From Alistipes excrementigallinarum (GTDB lineage: Bacteria; Bacteroidota; Bacteroidia; Bacteroidales; Rikenellaceae): a stretch of DNA of 64,000 nt. Location: contig DXIP01000003.1 in assembly GCA_019112825.1 (NCBI GenBank), positions 3,098 to 67,097 of the forward strand, written 5' to 3'. Each line of letters begins with the position of its first letter. The first letter of the stretch is position 1. The position numbers and the translations under genes are program-made. The notes below the pieces were generated by a model. The model did not search any database, was not told the DNA's origin, and worked only from the letters and a program-made list of their open reading frames with translations. This document shows positions 10,778-20,605 of this stretch, piece after piece.

Positions 10778-12100
10778 CTATGATTGCTTGAATTTATATT
10801 TAAGTCCATACTCTTCAAGTTTGCTGTATAGTGTTGTCCTGCCTATGCCGAGCAGTTCTGCGGCGACACTCCGGTTGCCGTTTGCCTGTTTCAACGCACG
10901 CAATATCCGCTCCTTATCCTCCGCGTCATTGCGCAAGGCGAAGCTGACAGTAGAGGTCGGTTTCGTCACGGCAAGTTCCAGATGCTCTTTCATGACAACA
11001 CCTTCCTGCGCCTGCAATACAGCACCCATAACTTTCTGCCGAAGTTCCCGCACGTTGCCCGGCCATGCGTGTGTCAGCAACGCTTTACGTGCTTCGGAAC
11101 TGAACCCGCTCACGCTACACTCCAGCTCTCTGTTTGCCATATCACGGAAGAACTCTGCCAGCGGCATAATGTCTTCTTGACAGTCACGCAACGGAGGAAC
11201 GGTTATCCCGAAGTCGTGCAGGCGGTACAGAAGATCCTGCCGAAAACGCTTTTCATTCACCGATACCTCCAAATCTTCATTGGTAGCAGCGATGATGCGG
11301 ACATTGAAATTCCGGTCTGCCTTGTCTCCGACCGGGCGATACCGCCTCTCCTGTATGGCACGGAGCAACATCTGTTGGGTTTCCAACGCGAGGTTTCCTA
11401 CCTCGTCCAGAAACAACGTGCCGCCTTCCGCCTCATGGAAATATCCTTTCTTGGCATTGTCCGCACCTGTAAATGCACCTTTGACGTGTCCGAAGAAAGC
11501 CGACGGTGCAAGCTCTTTGGAGAGTGAACCGCAGTCCACCGCCACAAATGGCTTGCCTGCACGTTTGCTCTTGTCATGCAACAGGTGGGCAATATGCTCC
11601 TTGCCCGTGCCGTTCTCACCAAATATCATCACGCTCATATCGGTGGCGGCTACCAGCCTTATGCGGTGCATGATTTTCTGAAAGGCGGAACCTTCACGGG
11701 CGAATATAGGCATACGGCGTTGTCCTGCCTGACGTTCTTTCAGTATGGAACGGATCAGGGGGACAAGTTTATCCTCCACAAGCTGTTTGGGAATATAGTC
11801 TATCGAGCCGAGTTTCATGCTTTCCACGGCGGTATTAACTTCGGCGTAGTCGGTCATAATGATGAAGGGCTGCATCTTTCCCTCCTTTCGCATCCAGCAC
11901 AAAAGGTCTATGCCACTGCCGTCAGGCAGACGCAGGTCGGCAACCACGATATCATTATCTGTTGCCTGTTGCAGATGTTTCTTCGCGGTTGAGAGGTGGT
12001 AAGCCTTCATATTGCGGTAGCCCTCCCGTGACAGCATATTGCAGACATATTCGCAATACACGATGTTGTCTTCCACCACAATTATTTTTGTCTTATTCAT
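10778..12100 (-). CDS. rteB: RteB, sigma-54-type response regulator of the tetracycline operon
   Basis: RteB works with the sensor kinase RteA and in CTnDOT activates rteC, which leads to excision and transfer. The 440 residues contain a receiver domain (VVEDNIVYCEY; phospho-Asp in VVADLRLPDGSG, about residue 56), an AAA+ domain with GENGTGKE, the sigma-54 contact loop VKGAFTGADN and Walker B GGTLFLDEV, and a C-terminal Fis-type HTH (NRSVAAELLGIGRTTLYSKL). It overlaps rteA by 8 bp. The stop codon lies only 16 bp from the left end repeat, and its usual target rteC is not in the element. Confidence 0.93.
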   Translation of the reverse strand: MNKTKIIVVEDNIVYCEYVCNMLSREGYRNMKAYHLSTAKKHLQQATDNDIVVADLRLPDGSGIDLLCWMRKEGKMQPFIIMTDYAEVNTAVESMKLGSIDYIPKQLVEDKLVPLIRSILKERQAGQRRMPIFAREGSAFQKIMHRIRLVAATDMSVMIFGENGTGKEHIAHLLHDKSKRAGKPFVAVDCGSLSKELAPSAFFGHVKGAFTGADNAKKGYFHEAEGGTLFLDEVGNLALETQQMLLRAIQERRYRPVGDKADRNFNVRIIAATNEDLEVSVNEKRFRQDLLYRLHDFGITVPPLRDCQEDIMPLAEFFRDMANRELECSVSGFSSEARKALLTHAWPGNVRELRQKVMGAVLQAQEGVVMKEHLELAVTKPTSTVSFALRNDAEDKERILRALKQANGNRSVAAELLGIGRTTLYSKLEEYGLKYKFKQS

Positions 12101-14411
12101 CTTCGTATTTTCTCCTTTCCTCTTCTGCCAACCGTATTATTTCCACTCCCTTATCCAGCACGGCAGTCACGGCATGGCTTAACGCTTCACCATCCGGGAG
12201 AGCATCGCCACGAAGCAATCCGTAAAGTACATTCAGCGGTTGGTCGGCACGGAGCACCTCCCACGAACTGCGCAGGTGGTGGATCAGGGAATCCAGCTTT
12301 TGCAGGTCTTTTTCTTTTGCTGCATCCCGTACCGCCTGCATTTCCTTTTCTGTTTCAGTTATCAACTTTTCCAGCATGACGGCTTCATTGCCATAGGACA
12401 ATAAGGCGGAAAAGTCCGGTTTCCCGTCCGGTGTCGCTTTTATGGCACACCTGTCGGAAACCTCCATCAGTTCCGATATGGAGAACGGTTTGAACAGGCA
12501 TCCGGCAAAGCCTTTTGCCAATAGTTCCCCTTTGTTACAACTGCCCGAAGCGGTTGCCACAACCACCGGGATTGTTGGTGAATTGCCCACGTTGGACGAA
12601 CGCAACAGTTCCAGCAATTCGAAACCGTTTATATCGGGCATATTCAAGTCTGTCAGCAACAGGCTGTATTCTTTCTGGCGTATCATTTCCATCAGTGCCG
12701 CAGCATCGGTGCAAGTGTCGCAGTGTATTCCTTCTTGGGAATACATCTCTTTCAGCATCAGAAGTAATACCTCATCATTGTCAATGGCGACAACATCATG
12801 GAATTTATTGTTATGATAAACAGGTGTATTGCTTGTATATCCAAGCTGTTCTTCAGCTTCCTGCATAGAAATTTCAACTGTGAAACGACTGCCTTTCCCT
12901 TTCTTGCTGTCTAAACGGATTGTTCCGCCAAGCATCGACACAATATTACGCATTATGGCAAGCCCAAGCCCGAAACCCTCCTTTGCGGCGGCATTTGATA
13001 GACGTTCAAACGCACCGAACGCTTGTTTCTGTTCCTCTTCTGTCATGCCTGTACCTGTATCTTCAACGACCAGTGTCAGAACTCCATTATCATATTCAGT
13101 AATCAAAGAAACACCGCCTTCTTCTGTGAACTTGACAGCGTTTGACAGCAGGTTATTCCCGATTTGTATTATTCGCTCTTTGTCGGTCAATACAATGGCA
13201 TCGTGTCCAGTCTTCACGGACAAGGACAGCCCTTTGTTCACGGCAACAGGCATGAACTCCGTTTCAAGTGTGTGCGTGATTGCTGAAATCCGGCAGGGTG
13301 ACAGACGGGGCTGTTCCTTGCCGTTGTCCAGGCGGAAGAAGTCAAGCAAAGTGTTAAGCATATCCCGCATACGGTCGGAGGATTGCAGTATGTTTTGGAT
13401 ATACTGCCCGGACTTATCCTCACACTGTTCTTTCCGTATCAGTCCGGCATAGCCTGTTATTGCTGTCAGCGGTGTGCGCAGTTCATGGGTGATAGTATGT
13501 ACCGCCTTCTTCCTTGACGTTATCAGTGCCTCGTTCCGTTGTACGGATTGTTCCAGTTGCCTTATCAAATCAGTTGTCTTGTGCTTGTATTGTTTAATGC
13601 TTTTTGCATCACGATGTATGATGATGTAGGAAATTAACAACAATAGAAGAACGAATCCCATTAAACCGCCTACTTGCATAAATGACTTTTCACGCATGGC
13701 AACTATTTCGTTTTCCCGGCTTTGCAGTTCGGTTTGTACCTTTTCTTCTATTTGGCAAATCAATTCTTGCAGTTGTCTGTTAAGTTCTGCATTACGAGCT
13801 GCAAGGCTGTCGGCTTGTTCCGACAATTGGCGATCCTGCACTTTCTGTTCGCTGATTACGTTTCTATTGACCGAATGAAGGATAGTGGTTGATACTGCTG
13901 GAGTTACTTCCTTTTTTTTGCCGAATATGCCTAAGAAACCTTTTCGTTTTGGCTTTTTGGACTGTTCCTGCACACTTTTCTGTACAATAACCGGAATTTG
14001 ATTGGCTATCTTCTTGTTAATAGATTGTTGTTCATCCATTAACCGGACTATCTGGAACATCTGTCGTTCCTTATCCTCTAAAAGACTGCGCACACTATCG
14101 ATGCGCTCTGCTGGATAGGTGGCCTTGAAACGGCAGAGCATACTGTCCATTGCCATACGCCGTGCATGGTAATGCTCGATATCTTTATCGTTCCATTCCA
14201 GTATTGTTTCACCCAATAGAGAAAATTTTATCATTTGAATATTGATATTGTTTATTTCTTTTCGGAGCTCGTCTATTTTTTTATTGCCAAGTTCTAATGC
14301 TTCTATCTCCTGCCATTCATAGAGGCTATTATATGCCATACATCCGATAAGAATGGAGATAAGTATATATCCCAACCGTATTGCCTTATAGAAATTTCCT
14401 GACCGCTCCAT
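12093..14411 (-). CDS. rteA: RteA, hybrid sensor histidine kinase
   Basis: This 772-residue kinase has a first membrane helix at about 11-28, a long helical sensor region, a second helix at about 248-266 (GLMGFVLLLLLISYIIIH), HisKA with HTITHELRTPLTAITGYAGL, an HATPase domain (NNLLSNAVKFTEEGG, GTGMT, GFGLGLAIM), a receiver domain (LLTDLNMPDINGFELL) and a C-terminal HPt-like segment (LIHHLRSSWEVLR). It is the partner of RteB. The start codon overlaps the tetQ stop by one base, so its translation depends on tetQ, as in CTnDOT, where tetracycline induces the whole operon. Confidence 0.94.
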   Translation of the reverse strand: MERSGNFYKAIRLGYILISILIGCMAYNSLYEWQEIEALELGNKKIDELRKEINNINIQMIKFSLLGETILEWNDKDIEHYHARRMAMDSMLCRFKATYPAERIDSVRSLLEDKERQMFQIVRLMDEQQSINKKIANQIPVIVQKSVQEQSKKPKRKGFLGIFGKKKEVTPAVSTTILHSVNRNVISEQKVQDRQLSEQADSLAARNAELNRQLQELICQIEEKVQTELQSRENEIVAMREKSFMQVGGLMGFVLLLLLISYIIIHRDAKSIKQYKHKTTDLIRQLEQSVQRNEALITSRKKAVHTITHELRTPLTAITGYAGLIRKEQCEDKSGQYIQNILQSSDRMRDMLNTLLDFFRLDNGKEQPRLSPCRISAITHTLETEFMPVAVNKGLSLSVKTGHDAIVLTDKERIIQIGNNLLSNAVKFTEEGGVSLITEYDNGVLTLVVEDTGTGMTEEEQKQAFGAFERLSNAAAKEGFGLGLAIMRNIVSMLGGTIRLDSKKGKGSRFTVEISMQEAEEQLGYTSNTPVYHNNKFHDVVAIDNDEVLLLMLKEMYSQEGIHCDTCTDAAALMEMIRQKEYSLLLTDLNMPDINGFELLELLRSSNVGNSPTIPVVVATASGSCNKGELLAKGFAGCLFKPFSISELMEVSDRCAIKATPDGKPDFSALLSYGNEAVMLEKLITETEKEMQAVRDAAKEKDLQKLDSLIHHLRSSWEVLRADQPLNVLYGLLRGDALPDGEALSHAVTAVLDKGVEIIRLAEEERRKYEDE

Positions 14412-16384
14412 TATTTTAATGACATTGATTTTTGGAACATGAATAAAAGTTTATCTTTTTCGTTCATGCGGATATTATCAGAATAACCGTCTTTTGTTAT
14501 TTGATACCCACATGGCTTAACCATAAAAATGCCTAAGCCCTTAGTGTACGAACTTACTTCTGAGGCATAGTCTTTACTTGTATTTAATGGAACTTTCCCT
14601 TTAATATGACACCACTCATTATTACAACTGATGTCTTCAATCTCAGACATCAGTTTTTGCAAATCTGTAATAGCTTTGGAACTCGCTACTTGGGGTATCT
14701 GCAACTCAAAACAGAGCATCGGTTCGAGAATGTCCACACCTGACTGTTGCAAAGCCAGCCTGAAGACATAAGGGGTCAGCTGTCTGAAATCAGCAGGTGT
14801 ACTTACCGGGCTATAATACTCGGCTTGAGTAAAAGTTACTTTCAGATCTGTCACTTCCCATCCATGTAAACCAGATTGGCAAGACATACGAATCCCTTCA
14901 AAAACGGCATTTTGAAAAGAATGGTTCAGATAACCATAGGAGATGTCACTTTCGATTTGCAACCCTGCCCCTAACGGTAAGGGTTCAAGAGTCAGCCCTA
15001 TTGTGGCCCAGTAAGGGTTGGGTGGTACTTCGATCTGAATAATCTTATTGACCTTTTTTATAGGTCGTTCTTTGTAGATAGTCTTGATCTCATCAAAATG
15101 GACCTTTACGGAAAATCGTTCTTCCAGCAATGTCTGTATGATTTCCTTTTGGGTCAAACCATATAACGAGATTTCCAATTCATCACTATATGAGTTTATG
15201 GAAAAGGACAAAGACGGGTCTTCAATCCACAATGTATTCAGAGCGGATATCACCTTGCTTCTCTCTTCGGGCTTATTTGGCCGGACGGAGGATTTGAGAG
15301 CGGGATGCTGATGAGATAATCCTTGAATCAAACAAGGTTTAGCACCTAAATAATCTCCGATTCGAAAATCTTCTATATCTTCTACAATCGCGATATCATT
15401 GGCACCCACTTCATCAACATTTATCTCTCTGCCCTGATAAATAGTCTTTAGATTTTTAATCTTGATGAATTTTTCCGAATCGTTGATTCTTACAACGTCT
15501 CGAAGTCTCAGACTTCCGTCAATTATTTTAAGAAAACTTCTTTTATGCCCTTTGGGGTCATGCTCTATCTTATAGAGATAAGCTGAAAGTCTGTTTGAGA
15601 CTGATGCCGGAGGAAGTATAAAAGAAGAAATGGCGTCCAACAACTCATTGATACCGATATTGAACATTGCTGATCCATGTAGCACCGGATAGACTTTGGC
15701 TTTTGCCACAAGAGCGATTATCGTATTCCAATAATCAGCCGGTGAAATTTCGCTATCCGCCAAATATCGTTCTAATATATCGTCGTCATGGTTGCATACA
15801 AATTCTTTGTATTCTTCCTTTATATATGTTTGGGAGCAAACCGGATAAACCGATCCATCGACAACAGTTTGCATAAACAGGACATCTTGCGACAGATTTG
15901 TTTTTATATCCATATACAAACGCTCCAAATTCACACCGGCACGGTCAATCTTATTGATAAATATAATTGTCGGGATTTGCAGCTTTTGTAAAGTACTGAA
16001 CAGCAACTTTGTCTGCGCTTGTATGCCTTCCTTTGCGGATAAGATGAGGACTGCTCCATCAAGCATTTTGAATGTCCGCTCCACTTCCGCAATAAAATCC
16101 ATGTGTCCCGGAGTGTCAATGATATTGCATTTCACTCCATTCCAGATAATAGATGTCGTAGAAGCCCGGACAGTAATTCCTCTACGTTTCTCTATATCCA
16201 TAGAGTCCGTTATGGTGTCACCATTATCCACACGGCCGCACTTTTCCGTTGCTCCACTGGCAAACAGCAGATTCTCGGTTACGGAAGTTTTTCCTGCATC
16301 AATGTGAGCAAGAATTCCTAAATTTATAATATTCATTTGGATTAAGCAATAATATACTACAGTAGATGCATTGTCGAAACGCAC
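14411..16384 (-). CDS. tetQ: TetQ, tetracycline resistance ribosomal protection protein
   Basis: TetQ is an EF-G-like GTPase that removes tetracycline from the ribosome. Visible motifs: G1 AHIDAGKTS, the switch I region [11 protein letters not shown]3 DTPGHMDF and G4 NKIDRAG, followed by the EF-G-like C-terminal domains. GTG at 16384 gives 657 residues and has GAGGAGG 9 bases upstream. The alternative ATG at 16336 ([15 protein letters not shown]) gives 641 residues and is also used in databases. It is the first gene of tetQ-rteA-rteB. Codon use is AT-rich, unlike the chromosome and also unlike the excision module, indicating separate origins. Confidence 0.97.
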
Positions 16385-16502
16385 CTTTTAATACCTCCTC
16401 GTAGCATATGAGAACTACAGGATTACTAACTCGTATTAATATGTATATTATTACTGCCGCATAACGATTACAAAATTACAAAAAAAAATATATCTAACAA
16501 AA
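16385..16502 (-). promoter_or_regulatory. tetQ promoter and translational attenuator leader
   Basis: The promoter is TTTG (16498-16501), 19 nt, TAATTTTG (16471-16478). Just after the expected start point is a three-codon reading frame, ATG CGG CAG TAA (16462-16451; Met-Arg-Gln). Further on, TTAATAC can pair with GTATTAA next to the GAGGAGG site, which would hide the ribosome-binding site of the GTG start. A tiny leader peptide and RBS sequestration are the known arrangement for tetracycline control of tetQ in CTnDOT: slow ribosomes on the leader open the hairpin. The pairing is read by eye. Confidence 0.75.
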
Positions 16503-16866
16503 GTGGGAGGATTTTTTAACTTTTTACCATAGACATTTTATTAGGGAAGCGTAGGTTCAACTGGCAAGTACAAATAAGTAGAAATGTTTGAACAACACCG
16601 TTTTAGGAAGTTGAAAAATCAAGTTTCTCTCTCGGTATAGCGTTTATTTTGGCCAATATCTTCTTTAGTTTAGCATTTGTGTATTTCCCATTCGTGTTCT
16701 ATTTAGCTCCTTATTATGAGTATGTAGCAAGTTACTTATCAAATTCAGCCTCTTTGAGGGTCAAATATGGTTTTGCAAATGGTGACTGACAAGACATAAA
16801 CAAGGTCAGCAGGAATTTTTTACATAAATGGACATGAATGTATATAACCTAAAATAAGAATAAATT
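16503..16866. other. AT-rich spacer without a recognisable gene
   Basis: These 364 bp between the tetQ promoter and the small inverted-repeat element are AT-rich. No open frame of useful length with a start and ribosome site was seen on either strand, and nothing matches a known family. It may be a remnant of deleted element DNA. Confidence 0.5.
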
Positions 16867-16970
16867 TTAATAAGGGCTGCCCAAAAAGAAAAAAATGCAG
16901 TTGCCATCCTATAGATACTTGCAGAAAGGATAAAATTTACTTTTAGACCTTTTGGGATAGCCCTTATTAA
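16867..16970. mobile_element. MITE-like inverted-repeat element, about 104 bp
   Basis: The ends are near-perfect inverted repeats: TTAATAAGGGCTGCCCAAAA (16867-16886) and, on the other strand, TTAATAAGGGCTATCCCAAAA (16970-16950). They enclose about 63 bp without coding capacity. Outer TTAA on both sides could be a duplicated target. The form fits a non-autonomous insertion element; GGGCT(G)-CCCAAAA ends occur among several IS families, but I cannot assign one. It could also be a large stem acting on the transcript end of the neighbouring helicase gene. Confidence 0.5.
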
Positions 16971-16993
16971 TACTTCAGATAAAATTCCTTAGG

Positions 16994-18142
16994 TTATATT
17001 TTCAATCCTTTGGACCGGGTTTCCTCCTTGGCATACAGTCCCGGACGCCCGATTATGACATGGTTGGCAACGATACTATCCGCCGGACTGCGTATCTGCG
17101 GCGGTGCATTTTCGGGATATTGCGCCTGCCTGTTCCTCACATCTTCCGCTTCCGGCTTGAGCTGTTGCCCTTCATTCTCCTTTTCTGCGACTTCGGGCGT
17201 GGGTGGCGCAAGCTCCAGCTGAATTTTTCGGTCAAGGGCGGCAAGTTCGGACTTCAACTGCTTCAGCTCGTCCTCCTTCTTCCACACCTTACCCGCTATC
17301 TCCTGTAACTGCGGTATCTCCATCTCCAGCACCTCGTTCTTCGCCTTGTACTGGTCGATGATGGAGGGTATCCTCTCCATCGCGTTGAGGAAGTTGCGGG
17401 CGGCGGCCAACGGGTCAGCCATCGCCAGATGCCCGTTGTTGTAGGTGTACTTGTAGTTCCCCTCGACCACGAAGCGGTTGTCGGTGAACTCCAATCCCTC
17501 TTTGAGTATCCTTTCGCTCACCACCTTTATCGGAAAACCGTAAAGTTCACCGACCTGCGTGTACAACCCTCCGGTCGTGGCATTCTTGGCTATCTCCTGC
17601 AAACGCTTTCCGATGACCTTCTCATCGGCGGAATCCACTCCGTCCACCTTTATTATATTAAGGCGGTTGCCCTCCTTGTCGGTCTGCACCACCGACAGGA
17701 AGCGGTTCCAGTCCTCCGTCATGGCATCTATGAAAGCCGTGTTGTTGCGCAACTCGCCGGTCTTTGACTCCAGCTTGAACTCCGAATCACGCTTGCCCTT
17801 GTTGAACGACTTGCGTTCCCCTTCGAGCGATGCGATCCGCTTTTCCAGTTTCGCCTTGTCCAACAGGTCGGTATTGCCGGAGAGCAACGCCATGTATTCC
17901 GAGAAATTCATGCCCGATTTTTCGTCCATTGCCCCCTCGTCGATGGTACGCGCACCCATCGCACCGCTTTTGAGCTGGCTTATGAAAGTCTGCTTGCAGT
18001 GCAGGAGGTTGAACTTGTAGCTGTCCAGTGACTTCTCCACCGCGTAGATGATTACATCCACGTTGTTCCCGGCGAAATGTTTGGCAATCTCATTACCTGC
18101 CCTAACTCCGCGTCCGTCACGCTGTTGCAAGTCGGACGGTCG
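16994..18142 (-). CDS. DarB-like methylase/helicase, 3' exon (382 residues)
   Basis: This is the end of the gene interrupted by the group II intron. It resumes with RPSDLQQRDGRGVRAGNEIA, which is helicase motif VI (Q..GR..R), directly continuing the 5' exon that stops at HHLDTPW. Removing 18143-20605 joins the exons in frame (1,556 + 382 codons). The remainder is a helical region (TLLD..EKRIASLEGERKSFNKGKRD) and a charged C-terminus. A longer open frame runs back into intron sequence, so gene callers may begin this CDS at 18310 within the intron; those first 56 residues are intron-encoded and not real. Confidence 0.85.
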   Translation of the reverse strand, partial: RPSDLQQRDGRGVRAGNEIAKHFAGNNVDVIIYAVEKSLDSYKFNLLHCKQTFISQLKSGAMGARTIDEGAMDEKSGMNFSEYMALLSGNTDLLDKAKLEKRIASLEGERKSFNKGKRDSEFKLESKTGELRNNTAFIDAMTEDWNRFLSVVQTDKEGNRLNIIKVDGVDSADEKVIGKRLQEIAKNATTGGLYTQVGELYGFPIKVVSERILKEGLEFTDNRFVVEGNYKYTYNNGHLAMADPLAAARNFLNAMERIPSIIDQYKAKNEVLEMEIPQLQEIAGKVWKKEDELKQLKSELAALDRKIQLELAPPTPEVAEKENEGQQLKPEAEDVRNRQAQYPENAPPQIRSPADSIVANHVIIGRPGLYAKEETRSKGLKI

Positions 18143-20605
18143 ATCGGGTAGGTCAAAGGCATTACTGCCCTCTTCCCCCCTCAGAACCGTACGTGAGGGT
18201 TTCCCCTCATACGGCTCAAGCTTTTCAAAGTCTCTGTTCGTGTGCAGAGACCGGCTCATCCTACTTCTTGTTTCCATTGTTTTTACGGGATAATTTGAAA
18301 CATTCATCATGAACCAACAGATTGCATTTCCGTCCGTCTTGTACGGTCGGCATTACATTCCATGCCTTATGCGTGTCAATCGGTTCACCACATATCGGAC
18401 ATTTCCGACCTTGCTTTTCCCATAGGTAAAGCAGGGATTTACGTCCTTTCAGCGTCACAAGCATCTTTGACTTCATTCTTTTATTGAAGTACAGGCGGCA
18501 GTCTGCGTCAAACGGATTCATGTCCCCCTTTATCTGCGTATATTGCAGAAAAGGAAACGAAGATGCCAGTTTCAACAAGGTAAGTTGGTCTTCTTTGCCG
18601 TTTGATTTCTTGAACTTAGCCGCAAAAGTCCAGCTGTTCCCTCGGATATTGTGCCAATAGCGGTCTTTTATCCACTGTTTCCCTTTCTTGGAATGACGGC
18701 GTTTAGCCCATTGCCACAAGGCGAGAAATATCTGATGGTCGATTCTGTGAAAAGAATCACGTGTCGCCCCATGCTGATAATATGCTCCCCATCCTCGAAT
18801 TTTAGCATTCAACATCCTGATTAATGATTCCTGCTTGCAACCCTTATGACCTTTTGTCACCTTACGGATATTCTCCATAAAGCGTTTTTCGGCTTTCTTG
18901 GTCGGCTTGGTCAATATTTCATTACCGAATTTGCGGATGTTGAAACCGAGAAAATCGAAACCGTCACGGATATTGGTTATCACCGTCTTTTCTTCTGATA
19001 AGGTCAGACCTCTTTCAGACATAAAGTCGGCTACCAATGGCTTGATTTCCTTTTCAAGTGTTTCACGGTTCTCGCAGGTAATTATAAAGTCATCAGCGTA
19101 ACGGACAAGATTCACCATTGGCGAATATAACTTACCTTTGATTCTAACTCGTTTATATTTCTCTGCAAGGACTTTCTGCAATCCGTCCAATGTCATATTG
19201 GCAAGCGTGGGAGAGATAATGCCACCTTGTGGCGTTCCCTCCTCTGTCGGGAACATCTGTTTGTTGAAGATATAGCCGCATTTCAACCATTTTCGGAGTA
19301 TTGCCTTGTCCATAGGGATGTTGGCAAGCAGCCATTCATGGCTGATATGGTCGAAGCACCCCTTTATGTCACCCTCCAGAATCCATTCGGGAGAATAGCC
19401 TTTTCGGAGAATGTTATGGCATTGCATTACCGCGTCCATACAGCGGCGTTCCTTGCGGAAACCGTATGAACGTGAGTCGGCTGTTGTTTCCGACACTGGT
19501 TCTAATGCCATAAGGTAGAGTGCTTGCATGGCTCTGTCTTTCATTGTCGGTATTCCCAACGGTCGCAGTTTGCCATTACTCTTTTTGATGTGGACTCTTC
19601 TCAATGGCTTCGGCTGGTAGCCTCTGCGTTTGAGTTCGCTTATTGCTTGTGTTTTTGCTTCGGGTTTCTCCCATGTTTCCATGTCCACTCCGGGGGTGTT
19701 GCCACCTCCGTTAGAAGTAACTCTCTTTACGGCTAAGGCTTTTGCGTAAAAAGAGTGGGTCAGCATCCACTGCAAGGCTTTCACCTTGTTGTATCTGCCT
19801 TCCTTCTGAGCCTTTACAATTCGTGCTTGTAGCTTTCTGACAGCCAACTCCGCTTTAGTCCAGTCTATTCTGTCCCAAAGTGTTTGCTGATTGTCAGCAG
19901 GCGCACACGATGTCTTGTTTTCGTTCATTTGCTTTCCTCCTTTTGAAAGTTCTAAAAGTTAATTGTAAAGAATCACCATTTGACAACATTCGGTTTGATT
20001 GCCTACCTAATGTCGTCACAGAAGTCTGCCCACTTTCGTGTCGGATGATGTCGCCCACATCAGCCCGTGATGTCGGTTCAATCCGTATCCGCTCCATTAC
20101 AGAACGGCATTCGCTTTTTCTGTTATCTTATACCTGCACACCATTCGGCTTTCATTGCTGTCAGCTTACCTGTCATTTTTACATGACAGGAGATATACAG
20201 GCTTACCATGTTCCACATAGATAACTAACGGATAGGTTAGGTTCTGTCTCATCCTCCGGCGGTGCTTATATCCGTGTAATCCTACCATGGAGAGGATTAA
20301 CCGACCGCTTCCCTTTTGGGTAGAGTGTGCCAGTATCTTACACTCTTTCGTGACATTACGAAGTTTACTAACAGTTCGCTTGCGCTAACCATACTATCCA
20401 GCCTCGCCACTCTACGGTATGATACTAACCGTACTTGACTTCCCCTCACGGTTCTGTCTTGTCTTGCGAAAGTGTACTTCGTCCCGACCGCTTAATACAA
20501 CATTAAGGTGCATCGGTCGGTAGGCTACCGCTGACGGAACAGCGGGTTAAAGCTGATACCCGTAAGTATCATTCCAACAATTATCTATGCGACTTCATGT
20601 CGCAC
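18143..20605 (-). mobile_element. Group II intron inserted in the helicase gene
   Basis: The 2,463-bp intron begins with GTGCG (20605-20601, consensus GUGYG) and ends with AT (consensus AY). The 34-nt domain V is plain at 18184-18217: GAGCCGTATG and CACGTACGGTTC arms around GGGGAAACC, with the catalytic AGC triad. Domain VI lies between it and the 3' end. The 5' 677 bp (19929-20605) hold ribozyme domains I-III and no other gene. The intron lies on the same strand as its host gene, as splicing requires. Exon bases GCCGTGG before the junction could pair with CCATGGT (about 20284-20290) as an IBS1/EBS1 pair. Confidence 0.93.
18261..19928 (-). CDS. ltrA: Group II intron reverse transcriptase/maturase (LtrA family)
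   Basis: This 555-residue intron-encoded protein helps the intron splice and insert into DNA. The reverse transcriptase domain spans about residues 60-320, with the fingers motif LRPLGIPTMKDRAMQ, the QGGIISP motif and the catalytic YADD (NLVRYADDFIIT). The maturase (X) domain follows (GWGAYYQHGATRD). At the C-terminus is an HNH-type zinc module: CPICG and HDEC are present, but the usual His-His-Ile-x-Pro centre is replaced by WNVMP, so the endonuclease may be weak or inactive. Confidence 0.95.
   Translation of the reverse strand: MNENKTSCAPADNQQTLWDRIDWTKAELAVRKLQARIVKAQKEGRYNKVKALQWMLTHSFYAKALAVKRVTSNGGGNTPGVDMETWEKPEAKTQAISELKRRGYQPKPLRRVHIKKSNGKLRPLGIPTMKDRAMQALYLMALEPVSETTADSRSYGFRKERRCMDAVMQCHNILRKGYSPEWILEGDIKGCFDHISHEWLLANIPMDKAILRKWLKCGYIFNKQMFPTEEGTPQGGIISPTLANMTLDGLQKVLAEKYKRVRIKGKLYSPMVNLVRYADDFIITCENRETLEKEIKPLVADFMSERGLTLSEEKTVITNIRDGFDFLGFNIRKFGNEILTKPTKKAEKRFMENIRKVTKGHKGCKQESLIRMLNAKIRGWGAYYQHGATRDSFHRIDHQIFLALWQWAKRRHSKKGKQWIKDRYWHNIRGNSWTFAAKFKKSNGKEDQLTLLKLASSFPFLQYTQIKGDMNPFDADCRLYFNKRMKSKMLVTLKGRKSLLYLWEKQGRKCPICGEPIDTHKAWNVMPTVQDGRKCNLLVHDECFKLSRKNNGNKK

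Noticed and set aside
18143..18310. Start of the helicase 3' fragment at 18310 as an independent gene
   Set aside because: The first 56 codons lie in intron domains V-VI and overlap the end of the maturase gene; the real coding begins at the 3' exon.
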